From assembly GCA_963678705.1 (NCBI GenBank), contig CAVMBN010000176.1, positions 1 through 64,000 on the forward strand: a DNA stretch of 64,000 bases, read 5' to 3'. The stretch is from Panorpa germanica (taxonomy: Eukaryota; Arthropoda; Insecta; Mecoptera; Panorpidae). The position numbers and the translations under genes are program-made. Positions within the stretch are counted from its first letter, which is position 1. Each line of letters opens with the position of its first letter. Below are positions 44,101-58,700 of the stretch, one piece after another. Below the pieces are notes generated by a model. The model was not told where the DNA came from and searched no databases. It saw nothing but the letters and a program-made list of their open reading frames with translations.

Positions 44101-47100
44101 AAATCGTTTAGTTATTTATCAAATTTAAAAGTACATAAAAACACACATTTACCTTTAAAACCATTCTCTTGCAACGATTGTAATAAATCGTTTAGTTATT
44201 TATCAAATTTAAAAGTACATAAAAACACACATTTACCTTTAAAACCATTCTCTTGCAACAAATGTAATAAAACGTTTAGTCATTTATCAAATTTAAAAGT
44301 ACATAAAAACACACATTTAGCTTTAAAACCATTCTCTTGCAACAAATGTAATAAATCGTTTAGTTATTTATCAAATTTAAAAGTACATAAAAACACACAT
44401 TTAGCTTTAAAACCATTCTCTTGCAACAAATGTAATAAATCGTTTAGTCAATCATCAAATTTAAAACGACATAAAAACACACATTTAGCTTTAAAACCAT
44501 TCTCTTGCAACAAATGTAATAAATCGTTTAGTTATTTATCAAATTTAAAAGTACATAAAAACACACATTTAGCTTTAAAACCATTCTCTTGCAACAAATG
44601 TAATAAATCGTTTAGTCAATCATCAAATTTAAAACGACATAAAAACACACATTTAGCTTTAAAACCATTCTCTTGCAACAAATGTAATAAATCGTTTAGT
44701 TATTTATCAAATTTAAAAGTACATAAAAACACACATTTAGCTTTAAAACCATTCTCTTGCAACAAATGTAATAAAACGTTTAGTCATTTATCAAATTTAA
44801 AAGTACATAAAAACACACATTTAGCTTTAAAACCATTCTCTTGCAACAAATGTAATAAATCGTTTAGTCAATCATCAAATTTAAAACGACATAAAAACAC
44901 ACATTTACCTTTAAAACCATTCTCTTGCAACAAATGTAATAAATCGTTTAGTCAATCATCAAATTTAAAACGACATAAAAACACACATTTAGCTTTAAAA
45001 CCATTCTCTTGCAACAAATGTAATAAATCGTTTAGTCAATCATCAAATTTAAAACGACATAAAAACACACATTTAGCTTTAAAACCATTCTCTTGCAACA
45101 AATGTAATAAATCGTTTAGTTATTTATCAAATTTAAAAGTACATAAAAACACACATTTAGCTTTAAAACCATTCTCTTGCAACAAATGTAATAAATCGTT
45201 TAGTCAATCATCAAATTTAAAACGACATAAAAACACACATTTAGCTTTAAAACCATTCTCTTGCAACAAATGTAATAAATCGTTTAGTTATTTATCAAAT
45301 TTAAAAGTACATAAAAACACACATTTAGCTTTAAAACCATTCTCTTGCAACAAATGTAATAAAACGTTTAGTCATTTATCAAATTTAAAAGTACATAAAA
45401 ACACACATTTAGCTTTAAAACCATTCTCTTGCAACAAATGTAATAAATCGTTTAGTCAATCATCAAATTTAAAACGACATAAAAACACACATTTACCTTT
45501 AAAACCATTCTCTTGCAACAAATGTAATAAATCGTTTAGTCAATCATCAAATTTAAAACGACATAAAAACACACATTTAGCTTTAAAACCATTCTCTTGC
45601 AACAAATGTAATAAATCGTTTAGTTATTTATCAAATTTAAAAGTACATAAAAACACACATTTAGCTTTAAAACCATTCTCTTGCAACAAATGTAATAAAA
45701 CGTTTAGTCATTTATCAAATTTAAAAGTACATAAAAACACACATTTAGCTTTAAAACCATTCTCTTGCAACAAATGTAATAAATCGTTTAGTCAATCATC
45801 AAATTTAAAACGACATAAAAACACACATTTAGCTTTAAAACCATTCTCTTGCAACAAATGTAATAAATCGTTTAGTTATTTATCAAATTTAAAAGTACAT
45901 AAAAACACACATTTAGCTTTAAAACCATTCTCTTGCAACAAATGTAATAAAACGTTTAGTCATTTATCAAATTTAAAAGTACATAAAAACACACATTTAG
46001 CTTTAAAACCATTCTCTTGCAACAAATGTAATAAATCGTTTAGTCAATCATCAAATTTAAAACGACATAAAAACACACATTTACCTTTAAAACCATTCTC
46101 TTGCAACAAATGTAATAAATCGTTTAGTCAATCATCAAATTTAAAACGACATAAAAACACACATTTAGCTTTAAAACCATTCTCTTGCAACAAATGTAAT
46201 AAATCGTTTAGTCAATCATCAAATTTAAAACGACATAAAAACACACATTTAGCTTTAAAACCATTCTCTTGCAACAAATGTAATAAATCGTTTAGTTATT
46301 TATCAAATTTAAAAGTACATAAAAACACACATTTAGCTTTAAAACCATTCTCTTGCAACAAATGTAATAAATCGTTTAGTCATTTATCAAATTTAAAAGT
46401 ACATAAAAACACACATTTAGCTTTAAAACCATTCTCTTGCAACAAATGTAATAAATCGTTTAGTCAATCATCAAATTTAAAACGACATAAAAACACACAT
46501 TTAGCTTTAAAACCATTCTCTTGCAACAAATGTAATAAATCGTTTAGTTATTTATCAAATTTAAAAGTACATAAAAACACACATTTAGCTTTAAAACCAT
46601 TCTCTTGCAACAAATGTAATAAATCGTTTAGTCATTTATCAAATTTAAAAGTACATAAAAACACACATTTAGCTTTAAAACCATTCTCTTGCAACAAATG
46701 TAATAAATCGTTTAGTCATTTATCAAATTTAAAAGTACATAAAAACACACATTTAGCTTTAAAACCATTCTCTTGCAACAAATGTAATAAATCGTTTAGT
46801 CAATCATCAAATTTAAAACGACATAAAAACACACATTTAGCTTTAAAACCATTCTCTTGCAACAAATGTAATAAATCGTTTAGTTATTTATCAAATTTAA
46901 AAGTACATAAAAACACACATTTAGCTTTAAAACCATTCTCTTGCAACAAATGTAATAAATCGTTTAGTCATTTATCAAATTTAAAAGTACATAAAAACAC
47001 ACATTTAGCTTTAAAACCATTCTCTTGCAACAAATGTAATAAATCGTTTAGTCATTTATCAAATTTAAAAGTACATAAAAACACACATTTAGCTTTAAAA

Positions 47101-50100
47101 CCATTCTCTTGCAACAAATGTAATAAATCGTTTAGTCAATCATCAAATTTAAAACGACATAAAAACACACATTTAGCTTTAAAACCATTCTCTTGCAACA
47201 AATGTAATAAATCGTTTAGTTATTTATCAAATTTAAAAGTACATAAAAACACACATTTAGCTTTAAAACCATTCTCTTGCAACAAATGTAATAAATCGTT
47301 TAGTCAATCATCAAATTTAAAACGACATAAAAACACACATTTAGCTTTAAAACCATTCTCTTGCAACAAATGTAATAAATCGTTTAGTCATTTATCAAAT
47401 TTAAAAGTACATAAAAACACACATTTAGCTTTAAAACCATTCTCTTGCAACAAATGTAATAAATCGTTTAGTCAATCATCAAATTTAAAACGACATAAAA
47501 ACACACATTTAGCTTTAAAACCATTCTCTTGCAACAAATGTAATAAATCGTTTAGTTATTTATCAAATTTAAAAGTACATAAAAACACACATTTAGCTTT
47601 AAAACCATTCTCTTGCAACAAATGTAATAAAACGTTTAGTCATTTATCAAATTTAAAAGTACATAAAAACACACATTTAGCTTTAAAACCATTCTCTTGC
47701 AACAAATGTAATAAATCGTTTAGTCAATCATCAAATTTAAAACGACATAAAAACACACATTTAGCTTTAAAACCATTCTCTTGCAACAAATGTAATAAAT
47801 CGTTTAGTTATTTATCAAATTTAAAAGTACATAAAAACACACATTTAGCTTTAAAACCATTCTCTTGCAACAAATGTAATAAAACGTTTAGTCATTTATC
47901 AAATTTAAAAGTACATAAAAACACACATTTAGCTTTAAAACCATTCTCTTGCAACAAATGTAATAAATCGTTTAGTCAATCATCAAATTTAAAACGACAT
48001 AAAAACACACATTTACCTTTAAAACCATTCTCTTGCAACAAATGTAATAAATCGTTTAGTCAATCATCAAATTTAAAACGACATAAAAACACACATTTAG
48101 CTTTAAAACCATTCTCTTGCAACAAATGTAATAAATCGTTTAGTCAATCATCAAATTTAAAACGACATAAAAACACACATTTAGCTTTAAAACCATTCTC
48201 TTGCAACAAATGTAATAAATCGTTTAGTTATTTATCAAATTTAAAAGTACATAAAAACACACATTTAGCTTTAAAACCATTCTCTTGCAACAAATGTAAT
48301 AAATCGTTTAGTCATTTATCAAATTTAAAAGTACATAAAAACACACATTTAGCTTTAAAACCATTCTCTTGCAACAAATGTAATAAATCGTTTAGTCAAT
48401 CATCAAATTTAAAACGACATAAAAACACACATTTAGCTTTAAAACCATTCTCTTGCAACAAATGTAATAAATCGTTTAGTTATTTATCAAATTTAAAAGT
48501 ACATAAAAACACACATTTAGCTTTAAAACCATTCTCTTGCAACAAATGTAATAAAACGTTTAGTCATTTATCAAATTTAAAAGTACATAAAAACACACAT
48601 TTAGCTTTAAAACCATTCTCTTGCAACAAATGTAATAAATCGTTTAGTCAATCATCAAATTTAAAACGACATAAAAACACACATTTAGCTTTAAAACCAT
48701 TCTCTTGCAACAAATGTAATAAATCGTTTAGTTATTTATCAAATTTAAAAGTACATAAAAACACACATTTAGCTTTAAAACCATTCTCTTGCAACAAATG
48801 TAATAAAACGTTTAGTCATTTATCAAATTTAAAAGTACATAAAAACACACATTTAGCTTTAAAACCATTCTCTTGCAACAAATGTAATAAATCGTTTAGT
48901 CAATCATCAAATTTAAAACGACATAAAAACACACATTTAGCTTTAAAACCATTCTCTTGCAACAAATGTAATAAATCGTTTAGTTATTTATCAAATTTAA
49001 AAGTACATAAAAACACACATTTAGCTTTAAAACCATTCTCTTGCAACAAATGTAATAAATCGTTTAGTCATTTATCAAATTTAAAAGTACATAAAAACAC
49101 ACATTTAGCTTTAAAACCATTCTCTTGCAACAAATGTAATAAATCGTTTAGTCAATCATCAAATTTAAAACGACATAAAAACACACATTTAGCTTTAAAA
49201 CCATTCTCTTGCAACAAATGTAATAAATCGTTTAGTTATTTATCAAATTTAAAAGTACATAAAAACACACATTTAGCTTTAAAACCATTCTCTTGCAACA
49301 AATGTAATAAAACGTTTAGTCATTTATCAAATTTAAAAGTACATAAAAACACACATTTAGCTTTAAAACCATTCTCTTGCAACAAATGTAATAAATCGTT
49401 TAGTCAATCATCAAATTTAAAACGACATAAAAACACACATTTAGCTTTAAAACCATTCTCTTGCAACAAATGTAATAAATCGTTTAGTTATTTATCAAAT
49501 TTAAAAGTACATAAAAACACACATTTAGCTTTAAAACCATTCTCTTGCAACAAATGTAATAAAACGTTTAGTCATTTATCAAATTTAAAAGTACATAAAA
49601 ACACACATTTAGCTTTAAAACCATTCTCTTGCAACAAATGTAATAAATCGTTTAGTCAATCATCAAATTTAAAACGACATAAAAACACACATTTAGCTTT
49701 AAAACCATTCTCTTGCAACAAATGTAATAAATCGTTTAGTTATTTATCAAATTTAAAAGTACATAAAAACACACATTTAGCTTTAAAACCATTCTCTTGC
49801 AACAAATGTAATAAAACGTTTAGTCATTTATCAAATTTAAAAGTACATAAAAACACACATTTAGCTTTAAAACCATTCTCTTGCAACAAATGTAATAAAT
49901 CGTTTAGTCAATCATCAAATTTAAAACGACATAAAAACACACATTTAGCTTTAAAACCATTCTCTTGCAACAAATGTAATAAATCGTTTAGTTATTTATC
50001 AAATTTAAAAGTACATAAAAACACACATTTAGCTTTAAAACCATTCTCTTGCAACAAATGTAATAAAACGTTTAGTCATTTATCAAATTTAAAAGTACAT

Positions 50101-53100
50101 AAAAACACACATTTAGCTTTAAAACCATTCTCTTGCAACAAATGTAATAAATCGTTTAGTCAATCATCAAATTTAAAACGACATAAAAACACACATTTAG
50201 CTTTAAAACCATTCTCTTGCAACAAATGTAATAAATCGTTTAGTTATTTATCAAATTTAAAAGTACATAAAAACACACATTTAGCTTTAAAACCATTCTC
50301 TTGCAACAAATGTAATAAAACGTTTAGTCATTTATCAAATTTAAAAGTACATAAAAACACACATTTAGCTTTAAAACCATTCTCTTGCAACAAATGTAAT
50401 AAATCGTTTAGTCAATCATCAAATTTAAAACGACATAAAAACACACATTTAGCTTTAAAACCATTCTCTTGCAACGAATGTAATAAATCGTTTAGTCAAT
50501 CATCAAATTTAAAACGACATAAAAACACACATTTACCTTTAAAACCATTCTCTTGCAACGAATGTAATAAATCGTTTACTTATTTATCAAATTTAAAACG
50601 ACATAAAAACACACATTTACCTTTAAAACCATTCTCTTGCAACGAATGTAATAAATCGTTTACTTATTTATCAAATTTAAAACGACATAAAAACACACAT
50701 TTACCTTTAAAACCATTCTCTTGCAACGAATGTAATAAATCGTTTAGTCAATCATCAAATTTAAAACGACATAAAAACACACATTTAGCTTTAAAACCAT
50801 TCTCTTGCAACGAATGTAATAAATCGTTTAGTCAATCATCAAATTTAAAACGACATAAAAACACACATTTACCTTTAAAACCATTCTCTTGCAACGAATG
50901 TAATAAATCGTTTACTTATTTATCAAATTTAAAACGACATAAAAACACACATTTACCTTTAAAACCATTCTCTTGCAACGAATGTAATAAAACGTTTAGT
51001 CATTTATCAAATTTAAAAGTACATAAAAACACACATTTAGCTTTAAAACCATTCTCTTGCAACGAATGTAATAAATCGTTTAGTCAATCATCAAATTTAA
51101 AACGACATAAAAACACACATTTAGCTTTAAAACCATTCTCTTGCAACGAATGTAATAAATCGTTTAGTCAATCATCAAATTTAAAACGACATAAAAACAC
51201 ACATTTACCTTTAAAACCATTCTCTTGCAACGAATGTAATAAATCGTTTACTTATTTATCAAATTTAAAACGACATAAAAACACACATTTAGCTTTAAAA
51301 CCATTCTCTTGCAACGAATGTAATAAATCGTTTAGTCAGTTATCAAATTTAAAACGACATAAAAACACGCATTTAGCTTTAAAACCAATCTCTCTTAACG
51401 ACTGTAATAAATCGTTTAGTCAATTATCAAATTTAAAAGTACATAAAAACACACATTTAGCTTTAAAACCATTCTCTTGCAACAAATGTAATAAAACGTT
51501 TAGTCATTTATCAAATTTAAAAGTACATAAAAACACACATTTAGCTTTAAAACCATTCTCTTGCAACGAATGTAATAAATCGTTTAGTCAATCATCAAAT
51601 TTAAAACGACATAAAAACACACATTTAGCTTTAAAACCATTCTCTTGCAACGAATGTAATAAATCGTTTAGTCAATCATCAAATTTAAAACGACATAAAA
51701 ACACACATTTACCTTTAAAACCATTCTCTTGCAACGAATGTAATAAATCGTTTACTTATTTATCAAATTTAAAACGACATAAAAACACACATTTACCTTT
51801 AAAACCATTCTCTTGCAACGAATGTAATAAAACGTTTAGTCATTTATCAAATTTAAAAGTACATAAAAACACACATTTACCTTTAAAACCATTCTCTTGC
51901 AACGAATGTAATAAAACGTTTAGTCATTTATCAAATTTAAAAGTACATAAAAACACACATTTAGCTTTAAAACCATTCTCTTGCAACGAATGTAATAAAT
52001 CGTTTAGTCAATCATCAAATTTAAAACGACATAAAAACACACATTTACCTTTAAAACCATTCTCTTGCAACGAATGTAATAAATCGTTTACTTATTTATC
52101 AAATTTAAAACGACATAAAAACACACATTTACCTTTAAAACCATTCTCTTGCAACGAATGTAATAAAACGTTTAGTCATTTATCAAATTTAAAAGTACAT
52201 AAAAACACACATTTACCTTTAAAACCATTCTCTTGCAACGAATGTAATAAAACGTTTAGTCATTTATCAAATTTAAAAGTACATAAAAACACACATTTAG
52301 CTTTAAAACCATTCTCTTGCAACGAATGTAATAAATCGTTTAGTCAATCATCAAATTTAAAACGACATAAAAACACACATTTACCTTTAAAACCATTCTC
52401 TTGCAACGAATGTAATAAATCGTTTACTTATTTATCAAATTTAAAACGACATAAAAACACACATTTACCTTTAAAACCATTCTCTTGCAACGAATGTAAT
52501 AAAACGTTTAGTCATTTATCAAATTTAAAAGTACATAAAAACACACATTTACCTTTAAAACCATTCTCTTGCAACGAATGTAATAAAACGTTTAGTCATT
52601 TATCAAATTTAAAAGTACATAAAAACACACATTTAGCTTTAAAACCATTCTCTTGCAACGAATGTAATAAAACGTTTAGTCATTTATCAAATTTAAAAGT
52701 ACATAAAAACACACATTTACCTTTAAAACCATTCTCTTGCAACGAATGTAATAAAACGTTTAGTCATTTATCAAATTTAAAAGTACATAAAAACACACAT
52801 TTAGCTTTAAAACCATTCTCTTGCAACGAATGTAATAAAACGTTTAGTCATTTATCAAATTTAAAAGTACATAAAAACACACATTTAGCTTTAAAACCAT
52901 TCTCTTGCAACGAATGTAATAAAACGTTTAGTCATTTATCAAATTTAAAAGTACATAAAAACACACATTTAGCTTTAAAACCATTCTCTTGCAACGAATG
53001 TAATAAAACGTTTAGTCATTTATCAAATTTAAAAGTACATAAAAACACACATTTACCTTTAAAACCATTCTCTTGCAACGAATGTAATAAATCGTTTAGT

Positions 53101-55644
53101 CATTTATCAAATTTAAAAGTACATAAAAACACACATTTAGCTTTAAAACCATTCTCTTGCAACGAATGTAATAAAACGTTTAGTCATTTATCAAATTTAA
53201 AACGACATAAAAACACACATTTAGCTTTAAAACCATTCTCTTGCAACGAATGTAATAAATCGTTTACTTATTTATCAAATTTAAAAGTACATAAAAACAC
53301 ACATTTACCTTTAAAACCATTCTCTTGCAACGAATGTAATAAAACGTTTAGTCATTTATCAAATTTAAAAGTACATAAAAACACACATTTACCTTTAAAA
53401 CCATTCTCTTGCAACGAATGTAATAAAACGTTTAGTCATTTATCAAATTTAAAAGTACATAAAAACACACATTTAGCTTTAAAACCATTCTCTTGCAACA
53501 AATGTAATAAAACGTTTAGTCATTTATCAAATTTAAAAGTACATAAAAACACACATTTAGCTTTAAAACCATTCTCTTGCAACGAATGTAATAAAACGTT
53601 TAGTCATTTATCAAATTTAAAAGTACATAAAAACACACATTTAGCTTTAAAACCATTCTCTTGCAACGAATGTAATAAATCGTTTAGTCAATCATCAAAT
53701 TTAAAACGACATAAAAACACACATTTAGCTTTAAAACCATTCTCTTGCAACGAATGTAATAAATCGTTTAGTCAATCATCAAATTTAAAACGACATAAAA
53801 ACACACATTTACCTTTAAAACCATTCTCTTGCAACGAATGTAATAAATCGTTTACTTATTTATCAAATTTAAAACGACATAAAAACACACATTTACCTTT
53901 AAAACCATTCTCTTGCAACGAATGTAATAAAACGTTTAGTCATTTATCAAATTTAAAAGTACATAAAAACACACATTTACCTTTAAAACCATTCTCTTGC
54001 AACGAATGTAATAAAACGTTTACTTATTTATCAAATTTAAAAGTACATAAAAACACACATTTAGCTTTAAAACCATTCTCTTGCAACGAATGTAATAAAT
54101 CGTTTAGTCAATCATCAAATTTAAAACGACATAAAAACACACATTTAGCTTTAAAACCATTCTCTTGCAACGAATGTAATAAATCGTTTAGTCAATCATC
54201 AAATTTAAAACGACATAAAAACACACATTTAGCTTTAAAACCATTCTCTTGCAACGAATGTAATAAATCGTTTAGTCAATCATCAAATTTAAAACGACAT
54301 AAAAACACACATTTACCTTTAAAACCATTCTCTTGCAACGAATGTAATAAATCGTTTACTTATTTATCAAATTTAAAACGACATAAAAACACACATTTAC
54401 CTTTAAAACCATTCTCTTGCAACGAATGTAATAAAACGTTTAGTCATTTATCAAATTTAAAAGTACATAAAAACACACATTTACCTTTAAAACCATTCTC
54501 TTGCAACGAATGTAATAAAACGTTTAGTCATTTATCAAATTTAAAAGTACATAAAAACACACATTTAGCTTTAAAACCATTCTCTTGCAACGAATGTAAT
54601 AAATCGTTTACTTATTTATCAAATTTAAAAGTACATAAAAACACACATTTACCTTTAAAACCATTCTCTTGCAACGAATGTAATAAAACGTTTAGTCATT
54701 TATCAAATTTAAAAGTACATAAAAACACACATTTACCTTTAAAACCATTCTCTTGCAACGAATGTAATAAAACGTTTAGTCATTTATCAAATTTAAAAGT
54801 ACATAAAAACACACATTTAGCTTTAAAACCATTCTCTTGCAACAAATGTAATAAAACGTTTAGTCATTTATCAAATTTAAAAGTACATAAAAACACACAT
54901 TTAGCTTTAAAACCATTCTCTTGCAACGAATGTAATAAAACGTTTAGTCATTTATCAAATTTAAAAGTACATAAAAACACACATTTAGCTTTAAAACCAT
55001 TCTCTTGCAACGAATGTAATAAATCGTTTAGTCAATCATCAAATTTAAAACGACATAAAAACACACATTTAGCTTTAAAACCATTCTCTTGCAACGAATG
55101 TAATAAATCGTTTAGTCAATCATCAAATTTAAAACGACATAAAAACACACATTTACCTTTAAAACCATTCTCTTGCAACGAATGTAATAAATCGTTTACT
55201 TATTTATCAAATTTAAAACGACATAAAAACACACATTTACCTTTAAAACCATTCTCTTGCAACGAATGTAATAAAACGTTTAGTCATTTATCAAATTTAA
55301 AAGTACATAAAAACACACATTTACCTTTAAAACCATTCTCTTGCAACGAATGTAATAAAACGTTTACTTATTTATCAAATTTAAAAGTACATAAAAACAC
55401 ACATTTAGCTTTAAAACCATTCTCTTGCAACGAATGTAATAAATCGTTTAGTCAATCATCAAATTTAAAACGACATAAAAACACACATTTAGCTTTAAAA
55501 CCATTCTCTTGCAACGAATGTAATAAATCGTTTAGTCAATCATCAAATTTAAAACGACATAAAAACACACATTTAGCTTTAAAACCATTCTCTTGCAACG
55601 AATGTAATAAATCGTTTAGTCAATCATCAAATTTAAAAACGACA
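35152..55644 (+). other. 20.5-kb stop-free zinc-finger frame without ATG
   Basis: From the codon after TAA 35149-35151 to the codon before TAA 55645-55647, I find no stop and no net indel: 20,493 bases, 6,831 codons, about 244 fingers. Unit phase is kept exactly; for example the positions 35161 and 55321 are 240 units apart. No in-frame ATG occurs because none exists in the unit. The frame closes because of one extra A near 55637. It may be a coding exon of a giant protein that starts elsewhere by splicing, or non-coding satellite that is stop-free only because units were recently homogenised. By eye I could miss a rare substitution. Confidence 0.75.
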
Positions 55645-55731
55645 TAAAAACACACATTTACCTTTAAAACCATTCTCTTGCAACGAATGTAATAAATCGT
55701 TTACTTATTTATCAAATTTAAAACGACATAA

Positions 55732-58700
55732 AAACCACATTTAGCTTTAAAACCATTCTCTTGCAACGAATGTAATAAATCGTTTACTTATTTATCAAAT
55801 TTAAAAGTACATAAAAACACACATTTACCTTTAAAACCATTCTCTTGCAACGAATGTAATAAAACGTTTAGTCATTTATCAAATTTAAAAGTACATAAAA
55901 ACACACATTTAGCTTTAAAACCATTCTCTTGCAACGAATGTAATAAATCGTTTACTTATTTATCAAATTTAAAAGTACATAAAAACACACATTTACCTTT
56001 AAAACCATTCTCTTGCAACGAATGTAATAAAACGTTTAGTCATTTATCAAATTTAAAAGTACATAAAAACACACATTTAGCTTTAAAACCATTCTCTTGC
56101 AACGAATGTAATAAATCGTTTACTTATTTATCAAATTTAAAAGTACATAAAAACACACATTTACCTTTAAAACCATTCTCTTGCAACGAATGTAATAAAA
56201 CGTTTAGTCATTTATCAAATTTAAAAGTACATAAAAACACACATTTAGCTTTAAAACCATTCTCTTGCAACGAATGTAATAAATCGTTTACTTATTTATC
56301 AAATTTAAAAGTACATAAAAACACACATTTACCTTTAAAACCATTCTCTTGCAACGAATGTAATAAAACGTTTAGTCATTTATCAAATTTAAAAGTACAT
56401 AAAAACACACATTTAGCTTTAAAACCATTCTCTTGCAACGAATGTAATAAATCGTTTACTTATTTATCAAATTTAAAAGTACATAAAAACACACATTTAC
56501 CTTTAAAACCATTCTCTTGCAACGAATGTAATAAAACGTTTAGTCATTTATCAAATTTAAAAGTACATAAAAACACACATTTAGCTTTAAAACCATTCTC
56601 TTGCAACGAATGTAATAAATCGTTTACTTATTTATCAAATTTAAAAGTACATAAAAACACACATTTACCTTTAAAACCATTCTCTTGCAACGAATGTAAT
56701 AAAACGTTTAGTCATTTATCAAATTTAAAAGTACATAAAAACACACATTTACCTTTAAAACCATTCTCTTGCAACGAATGTAATAAATCGTTTACTTATT
56801 TATCAAATTTAAAAGTACATAAAAACACACATTTACCTTTAAAACCATTCTCTTGCAACGAATGTAATAAAACGTTTAGTCATTTATCAAATTTAAAAGT
56901 ACATAAAAACACACATTTAGCTTTAAAACCATTCTCTTGCAACGAATGTAATAAATCGTTTACTTATTTATCAAATTTAAAAGTACATAAAAACACACAT
57001 TTACCTTTAAAACCATTCTCTTGCAACGAATGTAATAAAACGTTTAGTCATTTATCAAATTTAAAAGTACATAAAAACACACATTTAGCTTTAAAACCAT
57101 TCTCTTGCAACGAATGTAATAAATCGTTTACTTATTTATCAAATTTAAAAGTACATAAAAACACACATTTACCTTTAAAACCATTCTCTTGCAACGAATG
57201 TAATAAAACGTTTAGTCATTTATCAAATTTAAAAGTACATAAAAACACACATTTAGCTTTAAAACCATTCTCTTGCAACGAATGTAATAAATCGTTTACT
57301 TATTTATCAAATTTAAAAGTACATAAAAACACACATTTAGCTTTAAAACCATTCTCTTGCAACGAATGTAATAAATCGTTTACTTATTTATCAAATTTAA
57401 AAGTACATAAAAACACACATTTACCTTTAAAACCATTCTCTTGCAACGAATGTAATAAAACGTTTAGTCATTTATCAAATTTAAAAGTACATAAAAACAC
57501 ACATTTAGCTTTAAAACCATTCTCTTGCAACGAATGTAATAAATCGTTTACTTATTTATCAAATTTAAAAGTACATAAAAACACACATTTAGCTTTAAAA
57601 CCATTCTCTTGCAACGAATGTAATAAATCGTTTACTTATTTATCAAATTTAAAAGTACATAAAAACACACATTTACCTTTAAAACCATTCTCTTGCAACG
57701 AATGTAATAAAACGTTTAGTCATTTATCAAATTTAAAAGTACATAAAAACACACATTTAGCTTTAAAACCATTCTCTTGCAACGAATGTAATAAATCGTT
57801 TACTTATTTATCAAATTTAAAAGTACATAAAAACACACATTTAGCTTTAAAACCATTCTCTTGCAACGAATGTAATAAATCGTTTAGTCAATCATCAAAT
57901 TTAAAACGACATAAAAACACACATTTACCTTTAAAACCATTCTCTTGCAACGAATGTAATAAATCGTTTACTTATTTATCAAATTTAAAACGACATAAAA
58001 ACACACATTTACCTTTAAAACCATTCTCTTGCAACGAATGTAATAAAACGTTTAGTCATTTATCAAATTTAAAAGTACATAAAAACACACATTTACCTTT
58101 AAAACCATTCTCTTGCAACGAATGTAATAAAACGTTTAGTCATTTATCAAATTTAAAAGTACATAAAAACACACATTTAGCTTTAAAACCATTCTCTTGC
58201 AACGAATGTAATAAAACGTTTAGTCATTTATCAAATTTAAAAGTACATAAAAACACACATTTAGCTTTAAAACCATTCTCTTGCAACGAATGTAATAAAT
58301 CGTTTACTTATTTATCAAATTTAAAAGTACATAAAAACACACATTTACCTTTAAAACCATTCTCTTGCAACGAATGTAATAAAACGTTTAGTCATTTATC
58401 AAATTTAAAAGTACATAAAAACACACATTTACCTTTAAAACCATTCTCTTGCAACGAATGTAATAAAACGTTTAGTCATTTATCAAATTTAAAAGTACAT
58501 AAAAACACACATTTAGCTTTAAAACCATTCTCTTGCAACGAATGTAATAAATCGTTTACTTATTTATCAAATTTAAAAGTACATAAAAACACACATTTAC
58601 CTTTAAAACCATTCTCTTGCAACGAATGTAATAAAACGTTTAGTCATTTATCAAATTTAAAAGTACATAAAAACACACATTTAGCTTTAAAACCATTCTC

